Positions 7,810 to 16,640 of a stretch of 64,000 nt of DNA are shown here, piece by piece. The notes beneath the pieces were generated by a model. That model had not been told where the DNA came from. It saw nothing but the letters and a program-made list of their open reading frames with translations, and searched no databases. The position numbers and the translations under genes were made by a program. Source of the DNA: Burkholderia sp. S171 (GTDB taxonomy: Bacteria; Pseudomonadota; Gammaproteobacteria; Burkholderiales; Burkholderiaceae); NCBI RefSeq assembly GCF_009766085.1, contig NZ_LMUF01000010.1:124530-188529 (forward strand). Reading direction: 5' to 3'. Numbering within the stretch: position 1 is the first letter of the stretch; every line of letters begins with the position of its first letter.

Positions 7810-9069
7810 ATGAGCAATGAAATGCAAGACGCGCCGAAGCCGTCCACGCTGCTCGACCGCAGCGATATCCGCGTCAAGCACGCGACGGGGATCAGCGGCG
7901 CCGTTGGCGCCTTCGTCGAACGGGTGCGCTCGGGCGATCTGGGATCTCTGCCGGTCATCGCGGGCCTGGTCATTATCTGGACCGTGTTCACGAGCCTGAA
8001 CCCTGTATTTCTCTCAGCCAACAACCTGGTGAATTTGCTGTTCGACTGCTCGACGGTCGGCGTGATTTCGCTGGGCATAGTTTGCGTGCTGATGGTGGGA
8101 CAGATCGACCTGTCAGTGGGTTCCATGAGCGGCTTTGCGTCGGCCATGGTAGGCATGCTCTGGGTCAATCATGGCTGGCCGGTGCTGCTGGCCATAGCCG
8201 CTGCCATCGTGGTTGGCGCGCTGGTCGGCGCCATCTACGCGCTGCTGCTCACCCGGCTCGGCATGCCGAGCTTCGTCGCGACGCTGGCAGGGTTGCTCGC
8301 TATCCTCGGGATGCAGTTATACGTGCTGGGCGCTACCGGGTCGATCAACCTGCCCTACGACTCGGCGCTGGTGAATCTCGGGCAACTCATCATCATCCCC
8401 GCTGCCGTTTCGTATCTCCTCGCGCTGGCGCCGGGCGCGGTGATGTTGCTGCTCGGGATGCGCACCCGTGAGCGCCGTCGCGCGTCCAATCTCTCTGCGC
8501 CGTCGGTGGGCAGCCTGCTCGTGCGGAGCCTGGCCATCACCGTACTGCTGGAGATCGTGGTTGCTTACCTTAACCAGGGACGAGGCGTGCCACTGATGTT
8601 CGGCGTCTTCCTCGGCCTCGCGGTGGCAATGGATTACGCGCTCAAGAGGACGCGCTGGGGCCGGTCGATGAACGCAGTCGGCGGCAATCACGAGGCAGCA
8701 AGGCGAGCAGGTATCAATGTCGGCGCCATCTACATGAGTGCCTTTGTGCTGTGCGCCAGTTTTGCGGCGCTCGGCGGCGTGCTGACAGCGGCACGGCTTG
8801 CCTCGGCCAGCCAGCAGGCCGGCAGCGGCGACGTGAACCTGAACGCCATTGCAGCGGCGGTGATCGGTGGTACGAGCCTGTTCGGCGGCCGAGGCAGCGC
8901 GTATTCAGCAGTGCTGGGCATTATCGTGATCCAGTCGATCGCGAGCGGCCTGACGTTGCTGAACCTGTCGTCCTCGCTGCGTTTCATGATCACCGGCGCG
9001 GTGCTGGCGATTGCGGTGATCGTCGACTCGCTCGCCCGGCAGTCCCGCGTCTCGCACGGCCGCGCGTAA
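7810..9069 (+). CDS. Sugar ABC transporter permease (XylH/RbsC type)
   Basis: A 419-residue inner-membrane permease with about ten hydrophobic helices. CUT2 landmarks include GIVCVLMVGQIDLSVGSMSG near residue 95 and AAAVIGGTSLFGGRGS near 350. It is longer than RbsC and, like XylH, carries an extra central segment (about residues 200-260). It starts 15 bases after the ATPase stop with AAGGA upstream of ATG. It completes the three-part importer with the genes at 5836 and 6991. Confidence 0.92.
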   Translation: MSNEMQDAPKPSTLLDRSDIRVKHATGISGAVGAFVERVRSGDLGSLPVIAGLVIIWTVFTSLNPVFLSANNLVNLLFDCSTVGVISLGIVCVLMVGQIDLSVGSMSGFASAMVGMLWVNHGWPVLLAIAAAIVVGALVGAIYALLLTRLGMPSFVATLAGLLAILGMQLYVLGATGSINLPYDSALVNLGQLIIIPAAVSYLLALAPGAVMLLLGMRTRERRRASNLSAPSVGSLLVRSLAITVLLEIVVAYLNQGRGVPLMFGVFLGLAVAMDYALKRTRWGRSMNAVGGNHEAARRAGINVGAIYMSAFVLCASFAALGGVLTAARLASASQQAGSGDVNLNAIAAAVIGGTSLFGGRGSAYSAVLGIIVIQSIASGLTLLNLSSSLRFMITGAVLAIAVIVDSLARQSRVSHGRA

Positions 9070-9094
9070 TTTCAGCAACTCTGGAGAGCAGTAA

Positions 9095-9823
9095 ATGACT
9101 GACACGATGAAAGGAAAGGTTGCCGCCATCACGGGCGCAGCATCGGGTATTGGCCTCGAGTGCGCGCGCACTCTGCTCGCGGAAGGCGCGAAGGTCGTGT
9201 TGATCGACCGGGCAAAGGACAGGCTCACGCAACTGTGCGCAGAACTGGGGCCGAACGCGTTTCCGCTGGTCGTGGATCTGTTGCAGCCGGCGGAAGTTTC
9301 CGCGTTGCTGCCTAAGATCCTCGACCTTGCCGGCGGCCTCGACATCTTCCATGCGAACGCTGGCGCCTACGTTGGCGGCGACGTGCTGGACGGAAATCCA
9401 GACGAGTGGGATCGCATGCTGAACCTCAACATCAACGCCGCGTTCCGATCGGTCCACGCCGTGTTGCCGCACATGGTCGCGCAGAAATCGGGCGATATCA
9501 TCTTCACCAGTTCGATCGCGGGCGTCGTGCCCGTCGTATGGGAGCCGATCTACACCGCCTCCAAGTTCGCGGTGCAGGCCTTCGTCCACACGATCCGGCG
9601 CCAGCTTTCCAAACATGGTGTGCGCGTGGGCGCAGTGCTTCCGGGCCCGGTCGTCACCGCGCTGCTCGACGACTGGCCAAAGGCGAAGATGGACGAGGCG
9701 CTCGCCTCGGGTAGCCTGATGCAGCCCAAGGAGGTCGCCGACGCGGTACTCTTCATGTTGACGCGGCCGCGTAATGTGACCATCCGCGATCTCGTGATCC
9801 TTCCTAACAGCGTTGATCTCTGA
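9095..9823 (+). CDS. rbtD: Ribitol 2-dehydrogenase (short-chain dehydrogenase)
   Basis: A 242-residue SDR with TGAASGIG at residues 11-18 (nucleotide site), the HANAG block, catalytic Ser in TSSIAG and YTASK (Tyr/Lys). The C-terminal stretch ending [15 protein letters not shown] closely matches what I recall of classic Klebsiella ribitol dehydrogenase, so the reaction is probably ribitol + NAD+ to D-ribulose. It follows the permease by 25 bases and precedes a D-ribulokinase-like gene, the expected next step. A related pentitol such as xylitol or D-arabitol as main substrate cannot be excluded. Confidence 0.85.
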   Translation: MTDTMKGKVAAITGAASGIGLECARTLLAEGAKVVLIDRAKDRLTQLCAELGPNAFPLVVDLLQPAEVSALLPKILDLAGGLDIFHANAGAYVGGDVLDGNPDEWDRMLNLNINAAFRSVHAVLPHMVAQKSGDIIFTSSIAGVVPVVWEPIYTASKFAVQAFVHTIRRQLSKHGVRVGAVLPGPVVTALLDDWPKAKMDEALASGSLMQPKEVADAVLFMLTRPRNVTIRDLVILPNSVDL

Positions 9824-9928
9824 AACGCGTGACAGGGGCGAGTTCGGTTTGCGCGTGATTTGTGCCTGATGCCGCTCGCGGTTTACCTGAAACACCTCCC
9901 GTAACAAGCATTGAGCAGGCAGTGAGCT

Positions 9929-11572
9929 ATGACCTCAGATAACCCGACCACCGGGGCGACAGGCAGCAAGGACGATGCACGTTACATCGTTGGCGTGGAC
10001 GTAGGCACGGGCAGCGCCCGGGCAGGAATCTTTGACCTGGCAGGCCGCATGTTGGCCACGGCCAAGCGTGACATCACCCTGTTCCATGCGAGCGGCTCCA
10101 TCGTCGAGCAGTCGAGCAGCGAGATCTGGAACGCCGTCTGTCAATCTGTGAAGGATGCACTGTCGCAGGCCGCGGTGTCGCCTGATCAGGTGGCGGGGAT
10201 CGGGTTCGACGCGACCTGCTCGCTCGTCGTACTGGGTGACGGCGGGCAGCCTTTGCCCGTGGGTCCCTCGGAGCAAGCTGAACGCGACATCATCGTCTGG
10301 ATGGATCATCGTGCGCTGGAGCAAGCGGAGCGCATCAACGCGACGGGCCACGATGTACTTAAATTTGTCGGCGGCAAGATCTCGCCTGAAATGGAGACGC
10401 CAAAGCTGCTGTGGCTCCTCGAGAACAGGCCGAGCGTCTTCGCGGCGGCGTGGCAATTCTTCGATCTGACTGACTTCCTGACCTGGCGCGCGACCGGGGA
10501 TCTGTCGCGCTCCACCTGCACGGTTACTTGCAAATGGACCTACCTGGCGCACGAACGGCGCTGGGACGAGAGCTACTTTCGCAGCGTCGGCCTGGGCGTG
10601 CTGGCGGACGAGGCTTTTGCGCGCATCGGCCAGTCTGTTGTCGACCCGGGAACGCCGTTGGGGAACGGGCTAACAGCGGATGCGGCTGCGGAGCTCGGCC
10701 TGCGAGCCGGTACGCCGGTCGCGACCGGCGTGATCGATGCGCATGCCGGTGGAATCGGTACGGTGGGCGCCGATGGTGAAGCCGAGTCCAACCTCGGTTA
10801 CGTCTTCGGCACGTCATCGTGCACGATGACCACCACCCGCAGTCCGGTCTTCGTACCCGGCGTGTGGGGGCCCTATTTTTCGGCGATGGTGCCCGATGCA
10901 TGGCTCAACGAAGGCGGGCAATCGGTGGCGGGCGCCGCGATCGAACAACTGCTTTCGATGCACCCCGCGACGCCCGATGCCCGACATCAAGCGGAGCAAG
11001 CGGACCAGTCTCTACCCGTGTTGCTGGCTAGTCTCGCGGCTCAGGCGGCGGACAGTTTGTCGGGGACCGTGTTGCTCGCCAAGGGCTTGCATGTCGTGCC
11101 GGAGTTCCTCGGGAATCGTGCGCCGCTCGCCGACCCGCACGCGCGAGCTGTGATTGCAGGCCTTGGAATGGAGAATGACCTGGACAGTCTGGTCGCTCTT
11201 TATATCGCCGGCATTTGCAGTATTGGTTATGGCCTTCGCCAGATTATCGAAGCGCAGACTTTGGCCGGCGCCCCGATCGAGCGGGTGGTCATTAGCGGCG
11301 GCGCGGGGCGACTCGATCTCGTCCGGCAACTGCTCGCCGATGCAACGGGAAAGCCCGTGCTTGCCACGCAAGCGGAAGAACCCGTCCTGCTGGGTGCCGC
11401 GATGTTAGGCGCAGTGGCAGGCGGCCTGTTCGACGATGTTCGCTCGGCGATGACCAGGATGTCGCACATCAGCAAGACCTACGAGCCGGACGCAGGCGAT
11501 ATCGCGGCACTGCATGAAGCGCGGTTTCGCGCGTTCAAGCAGTTGCAGAGCGTGGCGAGGGAAATTCGTTAG
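9929..11572 (+). CDS. FGGY-family carbohydrate kinase, likely D-ribulokinase
   Basis: A 547-residue FGGY kinase with the N-terminal phosphate loop GVDVGTGSARAGIFD, DATCSLVVL, WMDHRALEQA and the C-terminal ATPase block VVISGGAGRLDLVRQLLAD. Length and sequence fit the D-ribulokinase branch (about 540 residues) rather than xylulokinase (about 490-510). It would convert D-ribulose to D-ribulose-5-phosphate, entering the pentose phosphate pathway. It closes the ribitol operon after a 105-bp gap; its stop is only 38 bases from the convergent LysR gene. Confidence 0.87.
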   Translation: MTSDNPTTGATGSKDDARYIVGVDVGTGSARAGIFDLAGRMLATAKRDITLFHASGSIVEQSSSEIWNAVCQSVKDALSQAAVSPDQVAGIGFDATCSLVVLGDGGQPLPVGPSEQAERDIIVWMDHRALEQAERINATGHDVLKFVGGKISPEMETPKLLWLLENRPSVFAAAWQFFDLTDFLTWRATGDLSRSTCTVTCKWTYLAHERRWDESYFRSVGLGVLADEAFARIGQSVVDPGTPLGNGLTADAAAELGLRAGTPVATGVIDAHAGGIGTVGADGEAESNLGYVFGTSSCTMTTTRSPVFVPGVWGPYFSAMVPDAWLNEGGQSVAGAAIEQLLSMHPATPDARHQAEQADQSLPVLLASLAAQAADSLSGTVLLAKGLHVVPEFLGNRAPLADPHARAVIAGLGMENDLDSLVALYIAGICSIGYGLRQIIEAQTLAGAPIERVVISGGAGRLDLVRQLLADATGKPVLATQAEEPVLLGAAMLGAVAGGLFDDVRSAMTRMSHISKTYEPDAGDIAALHEARFRAFKQLQSVAREIR

Positions 11573-11610
11573 ATTCACGCGGTAGACCTACGACGGCCCG
11601 GCATTGATGG

Positions 11611-12519
11611 CTACGTTGAAGCAAACCGTTGAGGCGGCTCCCTGTCCAGTTCTGCCTCGATGAATTCGACAAAAGCGCGGGCCGCCATACGGGTCGTTCG
11701 CCCCATCGGAAAATAAGCATGTACTGGAAGCTCGGCCATTTTCCATTCGGGCAGCAAACGCACGAGCGCCCCAACGTCGAGCTCAGACTGACAGGCCCAT
11801 GAAGTCGTCGAGACAATCCCAAGGCCGGCTATTGCCGCGGCAAGCGCGCCAGCCGTGTCGTTAGTTGAAACATGCGATTGCAGGTCGATCGACGTGGTCT
11901 GGCCATCTCGCTCGAATTGCCATGAAGTCGCATGCGCGCCCGCTGGTCCGCCGACGACCCGATGCGCCGTAAGCTCCTCCGGCCACGCTGGCGCGCCATA
12001 CCGGTCAAGATAGGCTGGGGAAGCCACGACCACACGATGCATTTTCCCAATCAACCGGGCGGTGCCCGTAGAGTCCGGCAGACTGCCCACGCGGATGCCG
12101 ACATCAACTGCTTCGCGAATCATGTCCTGCCACCGATCGTCGAGCATGATGTCGAGCTTGAGCAATGGGTGACGTTCGGTGAAAACCGGAAGGCGCGGCA
12201 TGATCACACGGGTGGCCATCGTTGAAGGCATGGCGAGGCGCAACACGCCACGTAGTTCTCCCGTCTCGCGAACGCTGTTCTCCGCGTCGTCGATTGCGGC
12301 CAAAATCGGCTCCATGCGGGCAAGAAACTCCAGCCCCGCTTCGGTCGGCACGACAGCCCGGGTTGTCCGTGTGAGCAAGCGGGCGCCGAGGCCCGCTTCG
12401 AGTTCGGCGACCATCCTCGAGACCTGTGATTGCGCCAGCCCGCTTTCCCGCGCGGCGGCCGAAAAGCTGCCCAGCCGGGCGACCCGGGTGTAAAGCCTGA
12501 ATGTCAGGACGTCCTTCAA
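11611..12519 (-). CDS. LysR-family transcriptional regulator
   Basis: A 302-residue LysR protein with winged helix at residues 1-60 (FSAAARESGLAQSQVSRMV) and a substrate-binding domain thereafter. An ATG at 12645 would add 42 residues before the conserved N-terminus. The TTG at 12519, with AAGGAGG 4 bases upstream, gives the normal start LKDVLTFRLYTRVARLGSF and is preferred. It is divergent from the NmrA-like/SDR/carbonic anhydrase genes, which it probably controls; two palindromes lie in the gap. Confidence 0.88.
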   Translation of the reverse strand: MKDVLTFRLYTRVARLGSFSAAARESGLAQSQVSRMVAELEAGLGARLLTRTTRAVVPTEAGLEFLARMEPILAAIDDAENSVRETGELRGVLRLAMPSTMATRVIMPRLPVFTERHPLLKLDIMLDDRWQDMIREAVDVGIRVGSLPDSTGTARLIGKMHRVVVASPAYLDRYGAPAWPEELTAHRVVGGPAGAHATSWQFERDGQTTSIDLQSHVSTNDTAGALAAAIAGLGIVSTTSWACQSELDVGALVRLLPEWKMAELPVHAYFPMGRTTRMAARAFVEFIEAELDREPPQRFAST

Positions 12520-12956
12520 GCTTGCCTCCTTTTCCAGCGACCATCGGCAATCAATAACCGGCGCTCCACCACGCTTTCCATGCTGACTCAGCATAAATGT
12601 TAGCCGAACTCGGGGACTACCGAGATAAACGCCGCCGCGCCACATTACGCATGTGGTTCGGCAGCGATTATCAACTATCCGCTGAAAGAGTCAGCGCTTT
12701 GCTCTGGTGCAGCGTGGCCGGATAGACAACCCTCTGACAATTACCGGTCGCACCTGTCCATGCTGTTCCGTGATAAGTCATAGATTGAAGCGAGGACTAC
12801 CGCTCAACCCTGCAATAAACGATATTGGTAACAACGAAAGCGCAGCTGACTCCCAGATGCGTTTCGCCGGAGTGGTCCCAGCAACGCACGCTTTTATGTA
12901 AGTCACAACGTAATGGTTCGAAGCCTTCCAAACTCATTTAATAAGGAATGTTAATC
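12520..12956. promoter_or_regulatory. LysR/NmrA divergent intergenic region with two palindromes
   Basis: No gene is supported in these 437 bases. Two inverted repeats lie on the LysR side: CTCGG-N6-CCGAG at 12609-12624 and CCACAT-TACGC-ATGTGG at 12640-12656. Their centres are about three helical turns apart. GGACTACCG at 12614-12622 recurs near 12796. LysR regulators bind paired palindromes in such gaps, so these are candidate recognition and activation sites. Confidence 0.4.
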
Positions 12957-13835
12957 ATGTCAAAGAAAGTGTTAATTACTGGCGCCACCGGCGACACGGG
13001 TCGTGCAGCGGTTCGCGAGTCAATCGCGCTCGGTCTCAATGTACGTGCGATGGTGCGGCGCAGGGATGCCCGGTCGGAGGCCCTCGAAGCGCTGGGCGCT
13101 GAGGTGGTGGTTGGCGATCTGCTCGAGATCAACACCATCCGCGATGCCATGAAGGATGTTGACGCCGCCTACCTGGTGTGGCCCGTTCAGCCCGGCCTGA
13201 TCAACGCAACGGTGAACTTCGCGCAAGCGGCCAGGGAGAGCGGCGTGAAGACGGTCATCAACCTCTCGCAGCGTTCGGCCAACCGTGAGTCGAGCAGCGA
13301 TTCCTGCCGCGACACGTACATTGCTGAGGAAGTACTCAACTGGTCGGGCCTGGACGTCATTCACCTTCGTCCTACTTACTTCCTGGAGTGGCTGCTTTAT
13401 CCGTGGCAACTGCCTTATCTGCAGCAAGGGGTCCTGCGCATGCCGGTTGGCAAAGGCCGTCACTCGCCGATTGCCGCTGACGATCAAGGCCGGGTTATCG
13501 CTGCATTGCTGAAGAACCCGGAAGCGCATATTGGCACCACGATCCCGCTCTCGGGCCCGGTCGAAATGGACCACGAGCAAATGGCGGCTGAATTGTCCGA
13601 AGCGCTCGGCCGCAAGATCGTCTTCCAGGATTTGCCTATCGACGAATACTGCAACTCGATCGAGGCAATGGGCGTGCCGGCGTACATCGTTCAGCATCTC
13701 AGCGGCGCAATGGCTGACTACCAGCACGGCCATATGTCCGGCGCGGATAACAACGTCGAAAAGCTGACCGGCCATAGATCGATGACCGTCGGTGAATTTG
13801 CACGCCTTCATGCCGACAAGCTCAACGGCGCATGA
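12957..13835 (+). CDS. NmrA-like NAD(P)H-binding protein
   Basis: A 292-residue atypical SDR. The N-terminal GATGDTGRAAVRES glycine-rich loop and VRAMVRRRD fit the NmrA/QOR2 group, which bind NAD(P) and act as quinone reductases or redox sensors. The Tyr-x3-Lys motif of active SDRs is not evident. ATG at 12957, with AAGGA 9 bases upstream, fits homology better than the ATG three codons earlier. It is the first gene of a three-gene run divergent from LysR. Function within that run is unknown. Confidence 0.8.
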   Translation: MSKKVLITGATGDTGRAAVRESIALGLNVRAMVRRRDARSEALEALGAEVVVGDLLEINTIRDAMKDVDAAYLVWPVQPGLINATVNFAQAARESGVKTVINLSQRSANRESSSDSCRDTYIAEEVLNWSGLDVIHLRPTYFLEWLLYPWQLPYLQQGVLRMPVGKGRHSPIAADDQGRVIAALLKNPEAHIGTTIPLSGPVEMDHEQMAAELSEALGRKIVFQDLPIDEYCNSIEAMGVPAYIVQHLSGAMADYQHGHMSGADNNVEKLTGHRSMTVGEFARLHADKLNGA

Positions 13836-13910
13836 CATTCGCGGAGTACGGCTCGCTTGCACAGCACCGGAACCGCCCTCACCACTTATCAAACCCAAAA
13901 GGACATCATC

Positions 13911-14657
13911 ATGAAAGTTGCTCATTCCGTCGCACTCGTCACAGGTGCAAATCGCGGCATTGGCCGCGTATTCGTCGAAGAACTGCTCAAGCGGGGGGCT
14001 TCAAAGGTGTACGTCGCGGCACGAGATACCACCTCGCTCAAAGATATTCTCAAGAATGGCGACCGCCGCCTGGTTCCCATGCCGCTCGACGTCACCGACC
14101 CTGATCAGGTCGCCGCAGCGGCAGTGATTGCGTCGGACGTGACGCTCCTGATCAACAACGCCGGCTACGCCGCGTTCGAAGGCGCCATCTCCGCATCCGA
14201 CATCGACAACGCACGCCGTGAAATGGACGTCAATTATTTTGGCACCCTGGCTTTGACCCGCGCGTTCGCCCCGGTACTCGCCAAGACGGGCGGCGGCTCA
14301 TTGATCAACATGCTGTCGATGCTGTCGCTTATCAGTCTGCCGGTGGCGGCAACCTACTCGGCATCCAAGGCTGCGAGCCTGTCGCTCACCCGCAGCGTGC
14401 GCGCTGAACTGGGCGCACAGGGCACGCAGGTGGTCGGCGTCCTCGCGGTTCAGACGGACACTGAAATGGGCGCGAAGCTGCCTGAGCCTCGCATGACGCC
14501 GCAGGAGGTCGTCACTGAAGCGCTGGACGCCATCGAAACCGGCATCAACGACGAGATCGTCGCCGGTGATCAAACGCGCGTCATTCACGCGGCGTTCACC
14601 GCTGACCCGAAGGGTTTGCAGGCGAAGATGTCCACCCGGCTGCCGCAACGCGCCTGA
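13911..14657 (+). CDS. Short-chain dehydrogenase/reductase
   Basis: A 248-residue classical SDR: TGANRGIG nucleotide loop near residue 11, LINNAGYA, LINMLSMLS in the catalytic Ser region and YSASK (Tyr/Lys). The ATG at 13911 follows AAAAGGACATCATC and aligns with the family start, so the 18-residue upstream extension is rejected. It lies between the NmrA-like gene and a carbonic anhydrase and probably shares their promoter. Substrate unknown. Confidence 0.85.
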   Translation: MKVAHSVALVTGANRGIGRVFVEELLKRGASKVYVAARDTTSLKDILKNGDRRLVPMPLDVTDPDQVAAAAVIASDVTLLINNAGYAAFEGAISASDIDNARREMDVNYFGTLALTRAFAPVLAKTGGGSLINMLSMLSLISLPVAATYSASKAASLSLTRSVRAELGAQGTQVVGVLAVQTDTEMGAKLPEPRMTPQEVVTEALDAIETGINDEIVAGDQTRVIHAAFTADPKGLQAKMSTRLPQRA

Positions 14658-14698
14658 CCCATTTCCCTATTTTTCAAGTTAAATTACAGAGGTGAATC

Positions 14699-15259
14699 AT
14701 GGACTTCCTGGAAACGCTCGCCAGCCGCAATGCCGAATTCGCAGAAACCGGCTTTAACGCGGATTTGAAAATGTTGCCGTCGCGCCGCACGATGATCATT
14801 GGTTGCGTCGATCCGCGCGTCGATCCGATGGACATATTGAAGCTGGAACCCGGCGAAGCGGCCATCATCCGCAACGTGGGCGGACGCGTGAATCCGGCGC
14901 TGTTCGAAACGATGGCGATTCTTGGTACGGTATCGCGAGCGGCGGGAGAAGCAGTCGGCCCTGGCTGGAATTTGGTCGTGCTTCAGCATACTGATTGTGG
15001 AATCAACGGTTGCTACCATCACGCGCCAAAGTTGCTGGCGAAGTACATGGGCGTCGCCGATGACAAGCTCGACGATCTCGCGATCACCGATCCGTACAAG
15101 GCGGTAGCAATCGACGTAGCGGCACTCAAAGCCAACCCGAATCTGCCGGGCGCGTTTACGGTGACGGGTATCGTCTATGACGTGAAGACGGGCCTTGTAG
15201 AGACAGTCGTTCCGCCCACGGTGCTGCGGCCTGAACTGGATCAAGGCCATTTGACTTGA
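14699..15259 (+). CDS. Beta-class carbonic anhydrase family protein
   Basis: A 186-residue protein with zinc ligands and catalytic dyad of the beta class: Cys36, Asp38 and Arg40 in GCVDPRV, His97 and Cys100 in QHTDCG. It would interconvert CO2 and bicarbonate in the cytoplasm. It is slightly short for the family, which is common in the small bacterial type. It follows the SDR by 41 bases, with GAGGTG before the ATG. Co-transcription with two oxidoreductases under a LysR protein is unusual, so a stress or carboxylation-linked role is possible. Confidence 0.85.
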   Translation: MDFLETLASRNAEFAETGFNADLKMLPSRRTMIIGCVDPRVDPMDILKLEPGEAAIIRNVGGRVNPALFETMAILGTVSRAAGEAVGPGWNLVVLQHTDCGINGCYHHAPKLLAKYMGVADDKLDDLAITDPYKAVAIDVAALKANPNLPGAFTVTGIVYDVKTGLVETVVPPTVLRPELDQGHLT

Positions 15260-15455
15260 GCCGATTCCTGCCACCCGTGTTCAACAAACGCTACACCGTT
15301 GACTGAGGTTCTGACGCAACGCAGTCAGGAGGTGGCCCCTTTGCAAACGGGGCGCACAGCGCTTGGACAAGGTTGCGCCTGCAGACGCGCCGCGTTGCCG
15401 GAGAACGGTCGCTCACGTTGTCCGCGCTGACTTACTATTCGCGTTTGGCTTCCGA

Positions 15456-16097
15456 TCAGGACTGCTCCGACGTCACGACGGGCGTCGCGCCGGCTGATGG
15501 ATCGGGCGTTAGCATATGTTCCTCGCGCAGGCGCGCGGCGATCGCCAAGCCCATTTTCTCTGCATTCTTGTCGATACCGCCGACGAAGATGTCCAAGCCC
15601 GCTATAACGACGGCGCTGATCTGTTCCCGATAGAACGTTTTCATCTCTACGCGCGTGTTGGGCCGGGAAGGGTCGTGTTCGTTGGGAACGATTGACGCAT
15701 TGACGTCGGAGATTGCGAGCTGCCAAACGGCTTCGGCGTCACCGCGCGAGGTTGTCGTAACGCGTGTGGCTTTGACAACCATGATTTGCGTTGCAAGAGA
15801 CGACAGAATCGTTTTGGGCAAAGCGCGTGCATCTGCCTCTGAGTCGATCTGCAATAGCGTCACCGGGATCGAACCTGCGTTAGCCCTGAGCGTGCTGCCA
15901 AGGGAGTTCGCAAAGTGATTACCCTCACGCTTGCGCGACGCCTCACCGAACAGGGAATCGTCCACGACGATCAGTAAGCTACGCACACGCGTAGGCTCCT
16001 GTCGCCCATTCGCGGTCGTACGCACCACAGGGCCGCTCGCGCAGCCCGCGATGATCGATGCGGCACAGAGCATCGCCATTCCGGCTCTTCGTCTCAT
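15456..16097 (-). CDS. Predicted lipoprotein of unknown function
   Basis: A 213-residue protein with an N-terminal lipoprotein signal: basic MRRR, hydrophobic core, then lipobox IIAGC with Cys at residue 19. The mature part (LLIVVDDSLFGEAS near residue 40) shows no domain I recognise; it looks like a single soluble alpha/beta domain. The ATG at 16097 is chosen because it begins the signal; the extension to 16136 would bury it. It stands alone, convergent with the carbonic anhydrase. Envelope-anchored; role unknown. Confidence 0.75.
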   Translation of the reverse strand: MRRRAGMAMLCAASIIAGCASGPVVRTTANGRQEPTRVRSLLIVVDDSLFGEASRKREGNHFANSLGSTLRANAGSIPVTLLQIDSEADARALPKTILSSLATQIMVVKATRVTTTSRGDAEAVWQLAISDVNASIVPNEHDPSRPNTRVEMKTFYREQISAVVIAGLDIFVGGIDKNAEKMGLAIAARLREEHMLTPDPSAGATPVVTSEQS

Positions 16098-16356
16098 GGA
16101 GATTCCAGGTTCGCGTTTTCGACAATCGCCACGCATGCAAAGCCCGACGAGACACAGTGGTCAACATGGTTATCGGCAGGAACAACCGGAAGCTTAAGTG
16201 ACACGTTTGGGTAACGAATTCGCGTCATAAATCTGGCAAGTCCAACGAATTCAATTCCGCGTCATCTGGCGCGTGATGCAGCGTTCGGTTGCGACCACGT
16301 TAAAGTCACCTGCAGGGACGTTAATCGAAGGGCCGCCGCCAAATCCGCGCAGCGCA

Positions 16357-16416
16357 TGTCTCATTTCGCGACACGTACGGCAGCGGCCGCTCGAACAAGC
16401 GTCCGATTCTGCGACA
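16357..16416 (+). promoter_or_regulatory. Candidate enhancer pair (GTC-N9-GACA) for the sigma54 activator
   Basis: Two 17-bp sites, TGTCTCATTTCGCGACA (16357-16373) and CGTCCGATTCTGCGACA (16400-16416), agree at 12 of 17 positions. They lie 43 bp apart, about four helical turns. Each has the dyad GTC-N9-GAC. They sit roughly 100-160 bp upstream of the -24 element, the normal distance for enhancers of sigma54 activators. The same motif recurs before the monooxygenase operon. Confidence 0.55.
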
Positions 16417-16515
16417 GTGGGCCGAATTCCGAAGCCGGCCCGGGTGCTTAACAATCCAATTAAATCCTGTTGTCTGTCAGGCACCAAGGCCTTGTCTGGG
16501 CGGAGTGCGCGTCAC

Positions 16516-16531
16516 CGGCATGGACATTGCA
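16516..16531 (+). promoter_or_regulatory. Sigma54 (-24/-12) promoter of the adh operon
   Basis: The sequence CGGCATG-GACA-TTGCA matches the TGGCACG-N4-TTGCW consensus. The invariant GG (16517-16518) and GC (16529-16530) are separated by exactly 10 bases, and the -12 block is perfect. It predicts a start near 16542 and a leader of about 100 bases before the GTG at 16641. The encoded AcoR-type activator at 29357 supplies the cognate regulator. Confidence 0.65.
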
Positions 16532-16640
16532 TAAACGAAACCAATAAAAACGCGTTGGAAGAACCGGCGAGCCTGCTTGCGGCATCGAAGGCCGGCAAGT
16601 TCCCATGCAAGCCGTCGTGCCGTTCACCAGGAGACGAAAC

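Larger units (their letters stand above)
16098..16640. promoter_or_regulatory. Alcohol dehydrogenase operon control region
   Basis: There is no supported gene in these 543 bases. The right half holds a -24/-12 promoter (16516-16531) and two GTC-N9-GACA motifs (16357-16373 and 16400-16416), both annotated separately. The left part serves the lipoprotein on the other strand; I see no clear sigma70 promoter there. Confidence 0.6.

Noticed and set aside
12520..12645. Longer LysR start at ATG 12645
   Set aside because: It adds 42 residues before the conserved winged helix and overlaps palindromes; the TTG at 12519 has an ideal AAGGAGG.
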